From an uncultured Lachnospiraceae bacterium (GTDB lineage Bacteria; Bacillota; Clostridia; Lachnospirales; Lachnospiraceae), in NCBI GenBank assembly GCA_900553355.1, contig USDK01000068.1, positions 1 through 13,915 of the forward strand: a stretch of 13,915 bases of DNA, read 5' to 3'. The notes beneath the pieces were generated by a model. That model ran no database searches. It was not told where the DNA came from and saw only the letters and a list, made by a program, of their open reading frames with translations. This document shows positions 1 through 6,584 of the stretch, in pieces. A program made the translations under genes and the position numbers. Within the stretch, counting starts at the first letter, position 1. The number at the start of each line of letters is the position of its first letter.

Positions 1-50
1 GAGCCCTTGTATTATAAGGGGTTCTGCCTTGTGTCATTATAATAACACAA
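1..50. other. Non-enolase sequence at the left edge
   Basis: These bases replace the expected enolase continuation. They contain a short inverted pair, CCCTT at 4-8 and AAGGG at 16-20, and most of a 24-bp palindrome (28-51). In the forward direction a frame from position 1 reads EPLYYKGFCLVSL and stops at 40-42, so this could be the tail of a rightward gene lying outside the window. No transposase or integrase can be recognised from so little sequence. It could be the end of a mobile element, a recombination site or an assembly edge. Confidence 0.5.
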
Positions 51-517
51 GCACCTCCATTCATGATATTCATCATCGGCACCGGCATCTTTTTCGCATT
101 AGTACCACCCAGATACGCATACAACGGCATCCGCAGGGCGTCTGCGGCAGCCCGGGCTGCTGCCATAGACACTCCCAGCATGGCATTTGCCCCCAGATTG
201 GACTTATCTTCTGTACCGTCCAGATTTTTCAATGTCAGATCCAGCAATGCCTGGTCAAATACATTCATATCTATAATCTCCGGGGCGATTCTGGCATTGA
301 CGTGTTCTACAGCCTGAGAGACTCCCAGGCCCCCATACCGTTCCTCCTTGTCTCTTAACTCCACCGCCTCATATTTCCCGGTGGACGCCCCCGAAGGGAC
401 ACCGGCCCTTCCCCAGTACCGTTCTCCTGCCAGAAGCTCCACTTCTACCGTTGGATTGCCGCGGGAATCCAGGATTTCTCTTGCGTATACATCCGTGATC
501 GGCAGATATTTATACAT
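2..517 (-). CDS. eno: Enolase, N-terminal part only; homology broken near position 50
   Basis: Enolase (2-phosphoglycerate to phosphoenolpyruvate, cytosolic glycolysis). The start is ATG at 517-515, with a GGAGGA ribosome site just upstream. The translation begins MYKYLPITDVYAREILDSRG and carries the family hallmarks RGNPTVEVE, GVPSGASTGKYEAVELRD, DGTEDKSNLGANA and MPVPMMNIMNGGA, which ends near residue 156. A normal enolase continues with a conserved His-Ala segment and then QEFMIMP. Here the frame instead runs into unrelated residues (CVIIMTQGRTPYNTR) up to the window edge, with no stop. Full enolases are about 430 residues, so two thirds are missing, including most catalytic residues. The break may be an insertion, a recombination junction or an assembly join; the sequence alone cannot decide. 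The identity of the N-terminal part is very secure. Confidence 0.9.
   Translation of the reverse strand, partial: MYKYLPITDVYAREILDSRGNPTVEVELLAGERYWGRAGVPSGASTGKYEAVELRDKEERYGGLGVSQAVEHVNARIAPEIIDMNVFDQALLDLTLKNLDGTEDKSNLGANAMLGVSMAAARAAADALRMPLYAYLGGTNAKKMPVPMMNIMNGGACVIIMTQGRTPYNTRA
28..51. repeat. 24-bp near-perfect palindrome at the enolase break
   Basis: CTTGTGT at 28-34 is the exact reverse complement of ACACAAG at 45-51. The centre at 36-43 (ATTATAAT) is itself self-complementary, so only the pair 35/44 mismatches. Its right end coincides with the point where enolase homology ends. Symmetric sites of this size with an AT-rich centre are typical of recombinase or dimeric-regulator sites. 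The role here is not known. Confidence 0.7.
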
Positions 518-549
518 CTTTTTCTTCCTCCTTACAGAGGATATTATGC

Positions 550-564
550 GCCGGTTTGACCGGC
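550..564. repeat. Inverted repeat between eno and the YitT gene
   Basis: GCCGGT (550-555), a TTG loop and ACCGGC (559-564) form a perfect 6-bp stem 33 bp upstream of the enolase start. It has no T-tract, so it is not a terminator. It could be an operator or a 5'-UTR hairpin for enolase. A poor minus-strand promoter overlaps it (TTGCAT, complement of 568-573, 19-bp spacer, CATAAT, complement of 543-548), but it is not convincing. Confidence 0.45.
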
Positions 565-597
565 ATCATGCAATTTTTTACAATCTGAATCTATTCG

Positions 598-626
598 TTG
601 ACTTTTTGGGTACCCGGCGTTACAAT
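598..626 (+). promoter_or_regulatory. Sigma-A-type promoter of the YitT gene
   Basis: TTGACT (598-603), a 17-bp spacer and TACAAT (621-626) each match the sigma-A consensus in five of six positions. Transcription would start near 633, about 40 nt before the YitT start codon, in the gap between divergent eno and YitT. Confidence 0.75.
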
Positions 627-673
627 TTGGAATGGATAAAACCAGATAAAAAAAATACGTTGGGGAATACATC

Positions 674-1516
674 ATGAAATCAAAAGCAAAAAATTTTTTC
701 CTGCTTACAGCAAGCACTCTGATTATGGCTGTTGGTACCTATTTCTTTAAATTTACCAACAACTTTACCTTCGGCGGCATTACCGGTCTGGCGGTTCTCG
801 TCGCCAAGACAGGAGTCATCTCAGCCAGTGACTTCTCTTTCATTGCAAACATGGCTCTTTTGTTGATCGGCTTTGTGATTCTTGGCAAAAAGTTTGCCGC
901 CAAGACTGCTTACAGCAGTATCCTTTTATCGGTCACACTGTCAGTCCTTGACCGGATCTGTCCGATGCAGCAGCCGCTGACAGACCAGCCTCTTCTGGAG
1001 CTGGCCTTCGCCATTGCCCTCCCGGCCGTGGGGTCAGCCATTCTGTTTAACATCGGCGCTTCCAGCGGCGGTACTGATATTATCGCCATGATCATGAAAA
1101 AGTACACCAGTGCAGATATCGGCAAAGCTCTTCTGGTTACCGACTTTTTCATCACCTTGGCCGGATGTTTCGCTTTCGGCATCACCACAGGACTCTATTC
1201 TTTCCTGGGACTTTTTCTTCGGTCTTTCATGATCGATGGTTTTATCGAAAGTCTGAACCTGTCCAAGTACTTTAATGTAGTCTGTTCAGACCCGGAACCG
1301 ATCTGTAAATTCATTAAAAACGATCTGCACCGCGGCGCTACCATCATCCTTGCACAGGGTGCTTTTTCCGGCGAAAACAAGTATCTGGTGCTTACCGTTT
1401 TAAGCCGGATCGAAGCCGTACGGCTCAGGAACTTTATCAAAGAACATTCACCGGATGCCTTCTTGCTGATTTCAAATACAAGTGAGATTATAGGAAAGGG
1501 ATTCCACTCCATTTAG
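674..1516 (+). CDS. YitT family membrane protein (DUF161 + DUF2179)
   Basis: A 280-residue integral membrane protein of the YitT family, whose substrate is not known. Hydrophobic segments lie near residues 8-25, 33-46, 56-72, 80-92, 106-125 and 141-170, with the family-typical glycine-rich stretches FGGITGLAVL (33-42) and NIGASSGGTDIIAMIM (116-131). The soluble C-terminal DUF2179 domain spans about 200-278 (GATIILAQGAF, then VLSRIEAVRLRNFIKEHSPDAF, ending SEIIGKGF). The length is normal for the family. The ATG at 674 follows a weak GGGG ribosome site at 662-665. The gene stands alone: it is divergent from eno, convergent with glmM, and has a good promoter at 598-626. Its last codons form the left arm of its terminator. 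The family assignment is secure; the biochemical role is open. Confidence 0.93.
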   Translation: MKSKAKNFFLLTASTLIMAVGTYFFKFTNNFTFGGITGLAVLVAKTGVISASDFSFIANMALLLIGFVILGKKFAAKTAYSSILLSVTLSVLDRICPMQQPLTDQPLLELAFAIALPAVGSAILFNIGASSGGTDIIAMIMKKYTSADIGKALLVTDFFITLAGCFAFGITTGLYSFLGLFLRSFMIDGFIESLNLSKYFNVVCSDPEPICKFIKNDLHRGATIILAQGAFSGENKYLVLTVLSRIEAVRLRNFIKEHSPDAFLLISNTSEIIGKGFHSI

Positions 1517-1532
1517 GAGGGAATCCCTTTTT
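1495..1532 (+). terminator. Intrinsic terminator overlapping the YitT stop codon
   Basis: AAAGGGATTC (1495-1504) pairs with GAATCCCTTT (1521-1530). The inner arms CTCC (1507-1510) and GGAG (1516-1519) extend the stem around an ATTTA loop. A run of five T follows (1528-1532). The hairpin begins inside the coding sequence and includes the TAG stop at 1514-1516. On the minus strand the same hairpin is followed by only TTTCC, so it would serve glmM weakly. Confidence 0.88.
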
Positions 1533-1558
1533 CATTCTCATATTTCATATCTTATGAT

Positions 1559-2905
1559 TTATTCTGTAACCAGGCCTTCTGCCTTCATCACGTCGATCAC
1601 CTGATCTACATATTTCTCACAGAGTTCATCGGTGGCCGCTTCCACCATGACACGGATCACCGGCTCGGTACCACTTTCTCTTACCAGGATCCTGCCATCG
1701 TCTCCCAGAGCCTCCGTCACAGCTTCTACCGCTTTTACGACCTGTGGGTTTTCTCTTGCCGTCTTTTTATCAGCCACGCGGACATTTTTCAGAAGCTGAG
1801 GATAGATCTTGACATCCTCTGTCAGCTTTGCCAGAGACTGCTTCTTTTCCATTACAACTTCCATTATCATTAAAGAAGTAAGAATCCCATCTCCAGTAGT
1901 AGCATGTTTGCTGAAAATGATATGTCCGGACTGTTCTCCGCCCAGGCAGAAGTTATTCTTCATCATATTTTCATAGACATATTTGTCTCCCACTGCTGTC
2001 TTTTCATATTTGATCCCTGCTTTGTCACAGGCCTTATAAAGTCCCAGATTAGACATGATCGTCGTAACGATAGTGTCTCCGTTCAGACGTCCCTGCTCTT
2101 TTAAGTATTTTCCGCAGACATAGAGAATCAGATCCCCGTCCACCACATTTCCATTTTCGTCCACAGCGATACAGCGGTCCGCATCTCCGTCAAAAGCGAA
2201 GGCGATGTCCAGCTTCTTTTCTTTCACAAACTCCTGCAGCACTTCAATATGAGTGGATCCGCAGTTTGTATTGATATTGGTTCCATCCGGCTCGTTGTTG
2301 ATCACATAAGTCTTGGCTCCCAGCGCATCATATACACTTTTTGCAATGGCAAATGCACTGCCGTTGGCACAGTCAAGGCCGATCCGCATGTCCTTGAAGG
2401 ACCTGGTCGCCAGCGAGATCAGATGTCCGATATACCGGTTCCTTCCTGCTGCATAATCGATGGTACGGCCGATTTTCTCTTTTTTTGCCAGAGGCAGTTC
2501 ACCGGCCTCGCCGTCAATATATGCTTCAATCTTTTCTTCTACCTCTGCCTCCATCTTATGGCCTTTTCCATTGATGATCTTGATCCCGTTGTCATAAAAC
2601 GGATTATGGCTGGCAGAAATCATGATTCCGCAGTCGAAGTCCTCGGTACGGGTCACATAGGACACACTGGGCGTCGTCGTAACATGAAGAAGATAGGCAT
2701 CCGCTCCGGAAGCAGTCAGCCCGGCTGCCAGTGCATACTCAAACATATAACTGCTCCTTCTGGTGTCCTTTCCAATCACGACCCTTGCTTTATGATCCTG
2801 TCCGTAATACCACCCAAGATATCTTCCGACTTTAAATGCATGTTCTACTGTCAGGACTTCGTTCGCCTCACCCCGAAATCCGTCTGTTCCAAAATATTTT
2901 CCCAT
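1559..2905 (-). CDS. glmM: Phosphoglucosamine mutase
   Basis: Converts glucosamine-6-phosphate to glucosamine-1-phosphate, the step before UDP-GlcNAc in peptidoglycan and amino-sugar synthesis; cytosolic. At 448 residues it has full family length. All four signature motifs of the alpha-D-phosphohexomutase fold are visible: FGTDGFRG at 5-12, the phosphoserine loop ISASHNPFYDNGIK at 96-109 with active Ser99, the metal-binding DGDADR at 239-244, the sugar-binding GEQSGH at 323-328, and the phosphate-binding RESGTEPVIRVMVE at 409-422. The pattern DNGIKII after the serine loop favours GlmM over phosphomannomutase or phosphoglucomutase. The ATG at 2905 follows GGAGGG (complement of 2917-2922) at 11-nt spacing. 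The gene has its own promoter just after the preceding gene's stop codon. Confidence 0.96.
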   Translation of the reverse strand: MGKYFGTDGFRGEANEVLTVEHAFKVGRYLGWYYGQDHKARVVIGKDTRRSSYMFEYALAAGLTASGADAYLLHVTTTPSVSYVTRTEDFDCGIMISASHNPFYDNGIKIINGKGHKMEAEVEEKIEAYIDGEAGELPLAKKEKIGRTIDYAAGRNRYIGHLISLATRSFKDMRIGLDCANGSAFAIAKSVYDALGAKTYVINNEPDGTNINTNCGSTHIEVLQEFVKEKKLDIAFAFDGDADRCIAVDENGNVVDGDLILYVCGKYLKEQGRLNGDTIVTTIMSNLGLYKACDKAGIKYEKTAVGDKYVYENMMKNNFCLGGEQSGHIIFSKHATTGDGILTSLMIMEVVMEKKQSLAKLTEDVKIYPQLLKNVRVADKKTARENPQVVKAVEAVTEALGDDGRILVRESGTEPVIRVMVEAATDELCEKYVDQVIDVMKAEGLVTE

Positions 2906-2977
2906 AGTATTTCAATCCCTCCATGGTTTTTGACTTATTTACCGATTTTTTTGCACAATCAGCACTCAACCTTTTCT

Positions 2978-3006
2978 ATTATATTCGATTTCTTCCGAAT
3001 ATACAA
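2978..3006 (-). promoter_or_regulatory. Sigma-A-type promoter of glmM
   Basis: On the minus strand TTGTAT (complement of 3001-3006), a 17-bp spacer and a perfect TATAAT (complement of 2978-2983) precede glmM by about 70 bp. The -35 box begins only 8 bp past the stop codon of the upstream FAD dehydrogenase. glmM can therefore be transcribed independently of the purine cluster. Confidence 0.82.
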
Positions 3007-3013
3007 CCCTCTT

Positions 3014-4405
3014 CTATCTGTCCAGAATGCATCTTGCCACGCACAGGCCATTGGCCGAAGCCTGCTGCAGTCCTCTTGTGATAGATGCTCCGTCTCCCAT
3101 GGTGCGAAGGCCTGGAAGGCTGGTCTCAAACTTCCTGTTTACCACAACTTTATTAGAGTAAAATTTGACTTCCACCCCATAGAGAAGAGTCTCATCTGAT
3201 GCGATTCCAGGCGTCACCTTATCCAAAGCCTGGACCATTTCATCAATGGCTACCATGATCCTGTGTGGAAATACCAGAGAAAGATCCCCGGGCACTGCGT
3301 CTTTCAGCGTCGGCATGATGTTATTACGCACCAGCCGTTCCTCCGTCGTCCTCCTTCCCCTTCGGAAGTCCCCATATCTTTGCAGCAGAATCTTTCCTCC
3401 GCTCAGCATATTGCCAAGCTGGGCAATGTGTTTCCCATACTCGATAGGCGAACGGAAAGGCTCTGTAAAGTTTTTAGACACTAGCAGGGCAAAATTGGTA
3501 TTATGTGTTTTCATGTCCTGAGACTTATATGCATGGCCGTTGACTACCGCAAGCCCGTCATCATAGTACTCCGTGGCCACTTCTCCGGATGGATTGGTAC
3601 AGAACACGCGTACTTTATCATCAAAGGTCGGCGTATAGTATACCAGTTTGGCTTCATAAAGCTTTTCATTCAGTTCCTTCATGATCTCATCACGGACTTC
3701 CACACGTACACCCACATCTACGGTTCCGTTTCTGGTCTCAATTCCATGTTTCTGGCAGATACCCGCAAACCATTCTGATCCTTCTCTCCCGACTCCTACC
3801 ACGATCTCCGGTGCAAAAAAGTGATCTCCCTTGTCTGTGACCACACCCACCGCGCGGCCCTCTTCGATGATCAGATCCTCGACCATGGTCATGAACTGGA
3901 TCTCCACACCACAGCTCTGCAGATGCTCCTGCAGCCTGGTATAGATCTTGTAGCCTTCCTCTGTCCCCAGATGGCGGATCGGACATTCGATCAGTTTCAG
4001 ATTCGCCCGGATGGCCTTTGCCCGGATATTTTCTATGGCCTGTCTGTCATCCACGCCATAGACCTTCTGATCTGCTCCAAACTTCAGATAAATCTGATCT
4101 GCCTCGTGAATCAGTTCCTCTGCTCTGTCATAGCCCAATATCTCCGGAAGGTTGCCTCCCACATCCGGAGAAAGGGACAGTTTGCCATCCGAAAATGCAC
4201 CTGCCCCTGCAAAACCGGTGGTGATGGAACAGGGCTTGCAGCCCATACAAATGTTGGTCTTACGTTTTGGACACTGCCTCTTCTCGATGGACCGTCCCTT
4301 CTCGATCATCAGCACCTTCATATCTGGATTTTGTCTCATCAGCTCGTAGGCGCAGAAAATCCCTGACGGGCCTGCGCCTACGATGATCACATCATAATGT
4401 TTCAT
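3014..4405 (-). CDS. FAD-dependent dehydrogenase, COG2509 type
   Basis: A 463-residue cytosolic flavoprotein. The N-terminus has a Rossmann dinucleotide fold, DVIIVGAGPSGIFCAYEL at 5-22, with GxGxxG at 10-15 and an acidic residue ending the second strand (Glu35). The C-terminus has the FAD-closing motif GDGASITRGLQQASANGL at 437-454. Between them, Cys45, Cys53, Cys56 and Cys59 (CPKRKTNICMGCKPC) precede a glycine-rich GFAGAGAFSDGKLSLSP. This layout matches the uncharacterised FAD-dependent dehydrogenase family COG2509; substrate and electron acceptor are not known. The ATG at 4405 follows AAGGAG (complement of 4413-4418) at 7-nt spacing. It lies 34 bp downstream of the AICAR formyltransferase, so it is probably co-transcribed with the purine genes. 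The cysteine cluster might bind a metal or an Fe-S centre, but this is inference. Confidence 0.88.
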   Translation of the reverse strand: MKHYDVIIVGAGPSGIFCAYELMRQNPDMKVLMIEKGRSIEKRQCPKRKTNICMGCKPCSITTGFAGAGAFSDGKLSLSPDVGGNLPEILGYDRAEELIHEADQIYLKFGADQKVYGVDDRQAIENIRAKAIRANLKLIECPIRHLGTEEGYKIYTRLQEHLQSCGVEIQFMTMVEDLIIEEGRAVGVVTDKGDHFFAPEIVVGVGREGSEWFAGICQKHGIETRNGTVDVGVRVEVRDEIMKELNEKLYEAKLVYYTPTFDDKVRVFCTNPSGEVATEYYDDGLAVVNGHAYKSQDMKTHNTNFALLVSKNFTEPFRSPIEYGKHIAQLGNMLSGGKILLQRYGDFRRGRRTTEERLVRNNIMPTLKDAVPGDLSLVFPHRIMVAIDEMVQALDKVTPGIASDETLLYGVEVKFYSNKVVVNRKFETSLPGLRTMGDGASITRGLQQASANGLCVARCILDR

Positions 4406-4439
4406 GCGACCGCTCCTTATTTCATTTAAGTCTGTCCTT

Positions 4440-5618
4440 TTAGTGATGGAACAGTCTGATTCCGGTAAAGGACATCACCATTCCATATTTATTACAGGTT
4501 TCGATCACGTTATCGTCCCTGACCGATCCTCCCGGCTGAGCGATATATTTCACACCGCTTCTGTGAGCTCGGTCTATGTTATCTCCAAACGGGAAGAAAG
4601 CGTCTGATCCAAGTGATACGTCTGTCAGCTGATCCAGCCACTTCCGTTTTTCTTCTTTCGTAAATACTGCTGGTTTTTCTTTGAAGATATTCGGCCATGC
4701 ATCATCAGAAAGCACATCCATATAATCCTCTCCGATATAGAGATCAATCGCATTATCCCTGTCTGCACGGCGGATAGAGTCTACAAACGGAAGATTCATA
4801 ACCTGCGGGGACTGTCTCAGCCACCAGTTGTCTGCCTTATTTCCTGCAAGTCTGGTACAGTGGATCCTGGACTGCTGCCCTGCACCGATTCCGATAGCCT
4901 GCCCGTCTTTGACAAAGCACACAGAATTAGACTGGGTATATTTCAGCGTAATCATGGAAATTGCAAGATCAATCTTTGCCTGCTCTGTCAATTCCTTATT
5001 TTCCGTCACAATATTTGAGAAGAAATCATCGTCAATCTTTAATTCATTCCTTCCCTGCTCGAATGTGATGCCGAATACATCTTTATGTTCCAGCTTTGCC
5101 GGCACATATTCCGGATCGATCTGGATTACATTATAATTTCCTTTTTTCTTCTGTTTTAACAGTTCCAGAGCTTCCGGCTCGTATCCAGGGGCGATCACGC
5201 CGTCAGACACTTCTCTCTTGATCAGCCTTGCTGTGTCTACATCACAGACGTCAGAAAGGGAAATAAAGTCTCCAAAGGAAGACATCCTGTCTGCGCCCCT
5301 TGCTCTTGCATAGGCACAGGCCAGCGGAGAAAGCTCTCCCAGGTCGTCCACCCAGTAGATCTTTGCCAGCGTCTCAGAAAGCGGAAGCCCGACTGCCGCA
5401 CCTGCCGGTGACACATGCTTAAAGGATGTGGCCGCCGGAAGTCCGGTCGCTTTCTTCAACTCGCTGACCAGCTGCCATCCGTTGAATGCATCCAGGAAAT
5501 TAATATATCCTGGTTTTCCATTCAGCACCTGGATCGGCAGTTCACTTCCATCTGCCATATAGATCCTGGACGGCTTCTGATTTGGATTACATCCGTATTT
5601 TAATTCTAATTCTTTCAT
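4440..5618 (-). CDS. Stand-alone AICAR formyltransferase
   Basis: Transfers a formyl group from 10-formyl-tetrahydrofolate to AICAR, giving FAICAR, the penultimate step of IMP synthesis. The 392 residues correspond only to the transformylase half of PurH: the N-terminal MGS-like cyclohydrolase domain (about 190 residues) is absent, and the protein starts at KYGCNPNQKPSRIY. Visible catalytic motifs are SFKHVSPAGAAVG at 65-77 (the Lys-His pair at 67-68), YTQSNSVCF, AIGIGAGQQSRIHCTRLAG, SDAFFPFGDNID at 338-349 and AQPGGSVRDD near 360-369. The start follows GGGAG at about 10-nt spacing, 22 bp after the IMP cyclohydrolase stop, indicating one operon. Such PurH-like single-domain proteins are known in clostridia and are sometimes annotated purH. 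Confidence 0.94.
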   Translation of the reverse strand: MKELELKYGCNPNQKPSRIYMADGSELPIQVLNGKPGYINFLDAFNGWQLVSELKKATGLPAATSFKHVSPAGAAVGLPLSETLAKIYWVDDLGELSPLACAYARARGADRMSSFGDFISLSDVCDVDTARLIKREVSDGVIAPGYEPEALELLKQKKKGNYNVIQIDPEYVPAKLEHKDVFGITFEQGRNELKIDDDFFSNIVTENKELTEQAKIDLAISMITLKYTQSNSVCFVKDGQAIGIGAGQQSRIHCTRLAGNKADNWWLRQSPQVMNLPFVDSIRRADRDNAIDLYIGEDYMDVLSDDAWPNIFKEKPAVFTKEEKRKWLDQLTDVSLGSDAFFPFGDNIDRAHRSGVKYIAQPGGSVRDDNVIETCNKYGMVMSFTGIRLFHH

Positions 5619-5640
5619 CTTTGCTCTGCTCCCTTTCCGT

Positions 5641-6354
5641 TTATTGATTTTTATTTATGATCTTTGACTCATACTTTCCTGTCTGAATGTCGATATAACG
5701 TACAAACAAAGACACCTTATTGTCTTCATTTAAGCTGTCCCACAGAAGGCCGGCAAACGCCTCCATGTCATCCGGGATCTGAATCCTTTTCGGCTCTCCC
5801 TCAAAGCTCGGGAGCGGATCGCCGTCACACTGATAAGTGTGGATAAAATGACCTTCCCCTGCTTTTGGATTTTCATAGGCAAAGGTATAGCGGTGGCAGC
5901 TTTCCGGTGATCCATCGCTGCTCTTTAAGATTGACATGGCATAATTATACTTTCCATTCTCAATATGCATAATACCAGAGATCCTGGGCGTATAATTCGG
6001 GCCGTCCGGTTCAAACTCTCTGCTTCTCAGGGACTGTTCGAAAGTCAGCTGTTTGTCCATTCCTTCGTAGATCGTGTCTGTCTGGTCCCCGTTGGTGACG
6101 ATGGTCTTATTGCCAAGCACGCGGACCGGCGCATAGATGATCAGGCTTGGATCTACAAGCTTCGACGGATCAAACGCCTGCGTGCGGATTCCCCCGCCAT
6201 CCTCAACAAAGATACGGTTACGGCTGTTCTCACTTCTTCCCATAATAAAATATGCAGCCACTGCCTTCGTGCCGTCCGGAGTTTTCCCCAGAATGATTCC
6301 CCGGCCCGGATAAGAGTTGTCACGCAGTTCCTTTTCAATCTGTAATATTTCCAT
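5641..6354 (-). CDS. IMP cyclohydrolase, archaeal PurO type
   Basis: Closes FAICAR to IMP, the last step of purine synthesis. The 237-residue protein resembles the PurO-type cyclohydrolase family (Pfam IMP_cyclohyd) and not the MGS-fold domain of PurH. Hallmarks are YPGRGIILG at 15-23, YFIMGRSENSRNRIF at 35-49, DPSLIIYAPVR at 68-78, PNYTPRISGI at 119-128 and TYQCDGDPLPSFEGEP at 173-188. The ATG at 6354 follows AAGGAG at 8-nt spacing. It is the first gene of the minus-strand cluster, with the matching formyltransferase directly downstream; the pairing of the two half-reactions supports both calls. No purine riboswitch fold is evident in the leader of roughly 70 nt. Confidence 0.93.
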   Translation of the reverse strand: MEILQIEKELRDNSYPGRGIILGKTPDGTKAVAAYFIMGRSENSRNRIFVEDGGGIRTQAFDPSKLVDPSLIIYAPVRVLGNKTIVTNGDQTDTIYEGMDKQLTFEQSLRSREFEPDGPNYTPRISGIMHIENGKYNYAMSILKSSDGSPESCHRYTFAYENPKAGEGHFIHTYQCDGDPLPSFEGEPKRIQIPDDMEAFAGLLWDSLNEDNKVSLFVRYIDIQTGKYESKIINKNQ

Positions 6355-6434
6355 GAAACCTTCTCCTTTTTCTGCTTTTCCTTTTGTACTTTGATACCTG
6401 CGGACTGCTTTCTTCCGCTGTGTACCCTGCTATC

Positions 6435-6463
6435 ATTATATATAATATACCCTTCTTTTTCCA
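6435..6463 (-). promoter_or_regulatory. Candidate promoter of the purine cluster
   Basis: On the minus strand TGGAAA (complement of 6458-6463), a 17-bp spacer and a perfect TATAAT (complement of 6435-6440) lie about 80 bp upstream of the IMP cyclohydrolase start. The region is a run of overlapping TATA sequences, so the exact -10 box is uncertain. TTGAAA at 6470-6475 (complement) is a better -35 but is too far from TATATT (20 bp). Confidence 0.45.
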
Positions 6464-6516
6464 GTCATATTTCAAACTTTACCCTGCTCATGTAGAAAAT
6501 CGTCTGACAGAACTGA

Positions 6517-6545
6517 TTGCTCCTCTCGTCTGCAGATGATAAAAT
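6517..6545 (+). promoter_or_regulatory. Candidate promoter of the lipoprotein gene
   Basis: TTGCTC (6517-6522), a 17-bp spacer and TAAAAT (6540-6545) lie 40 bp upstream of the ATG at 6585. It shares the 230-bp divergent gap with the purine-cluster promoter. The rest of that gap holds AT-rich tracts and no recognisable RNA fold. Confidence 0.5.
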
Positions 6546-6584
6546 AAATTATAGATCACATAATTTTACGGAGGGGGATTGTCT

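Noticed and set aside
348..677. A 109-codon plus-strand frame opposite the enolase start
   Set aside because: It is antisense to conserved enolase codons and runs through the promoter region of the YitT gene; no ribosome site or domain.
2955..2972. CIRCE heat-shock operator upstream of glmM
   Set aside because: Only one half-site-like sequence (GAGTGCTGA on the minus strand) is present; the partner half TTAGCACTC at 9-bp spacing is missing.
2249..3199. A 316-codon plus-strand open frame opposite glmM
   Set aside because: It is antisense to most of glmM and runs into the FAD dehydrogenase, both with full motif sets. Its translation is rich in His, Cys and Ser with no recognisable domain and it has no ribosome site.
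6355..6584. Purine riboswitch in the divergent gap before the purine cluster
   Set aside because: I could not find the three-way junction pattern or conserved loop bases; the leader is short and AT-rich. A covariance search would be decisive.
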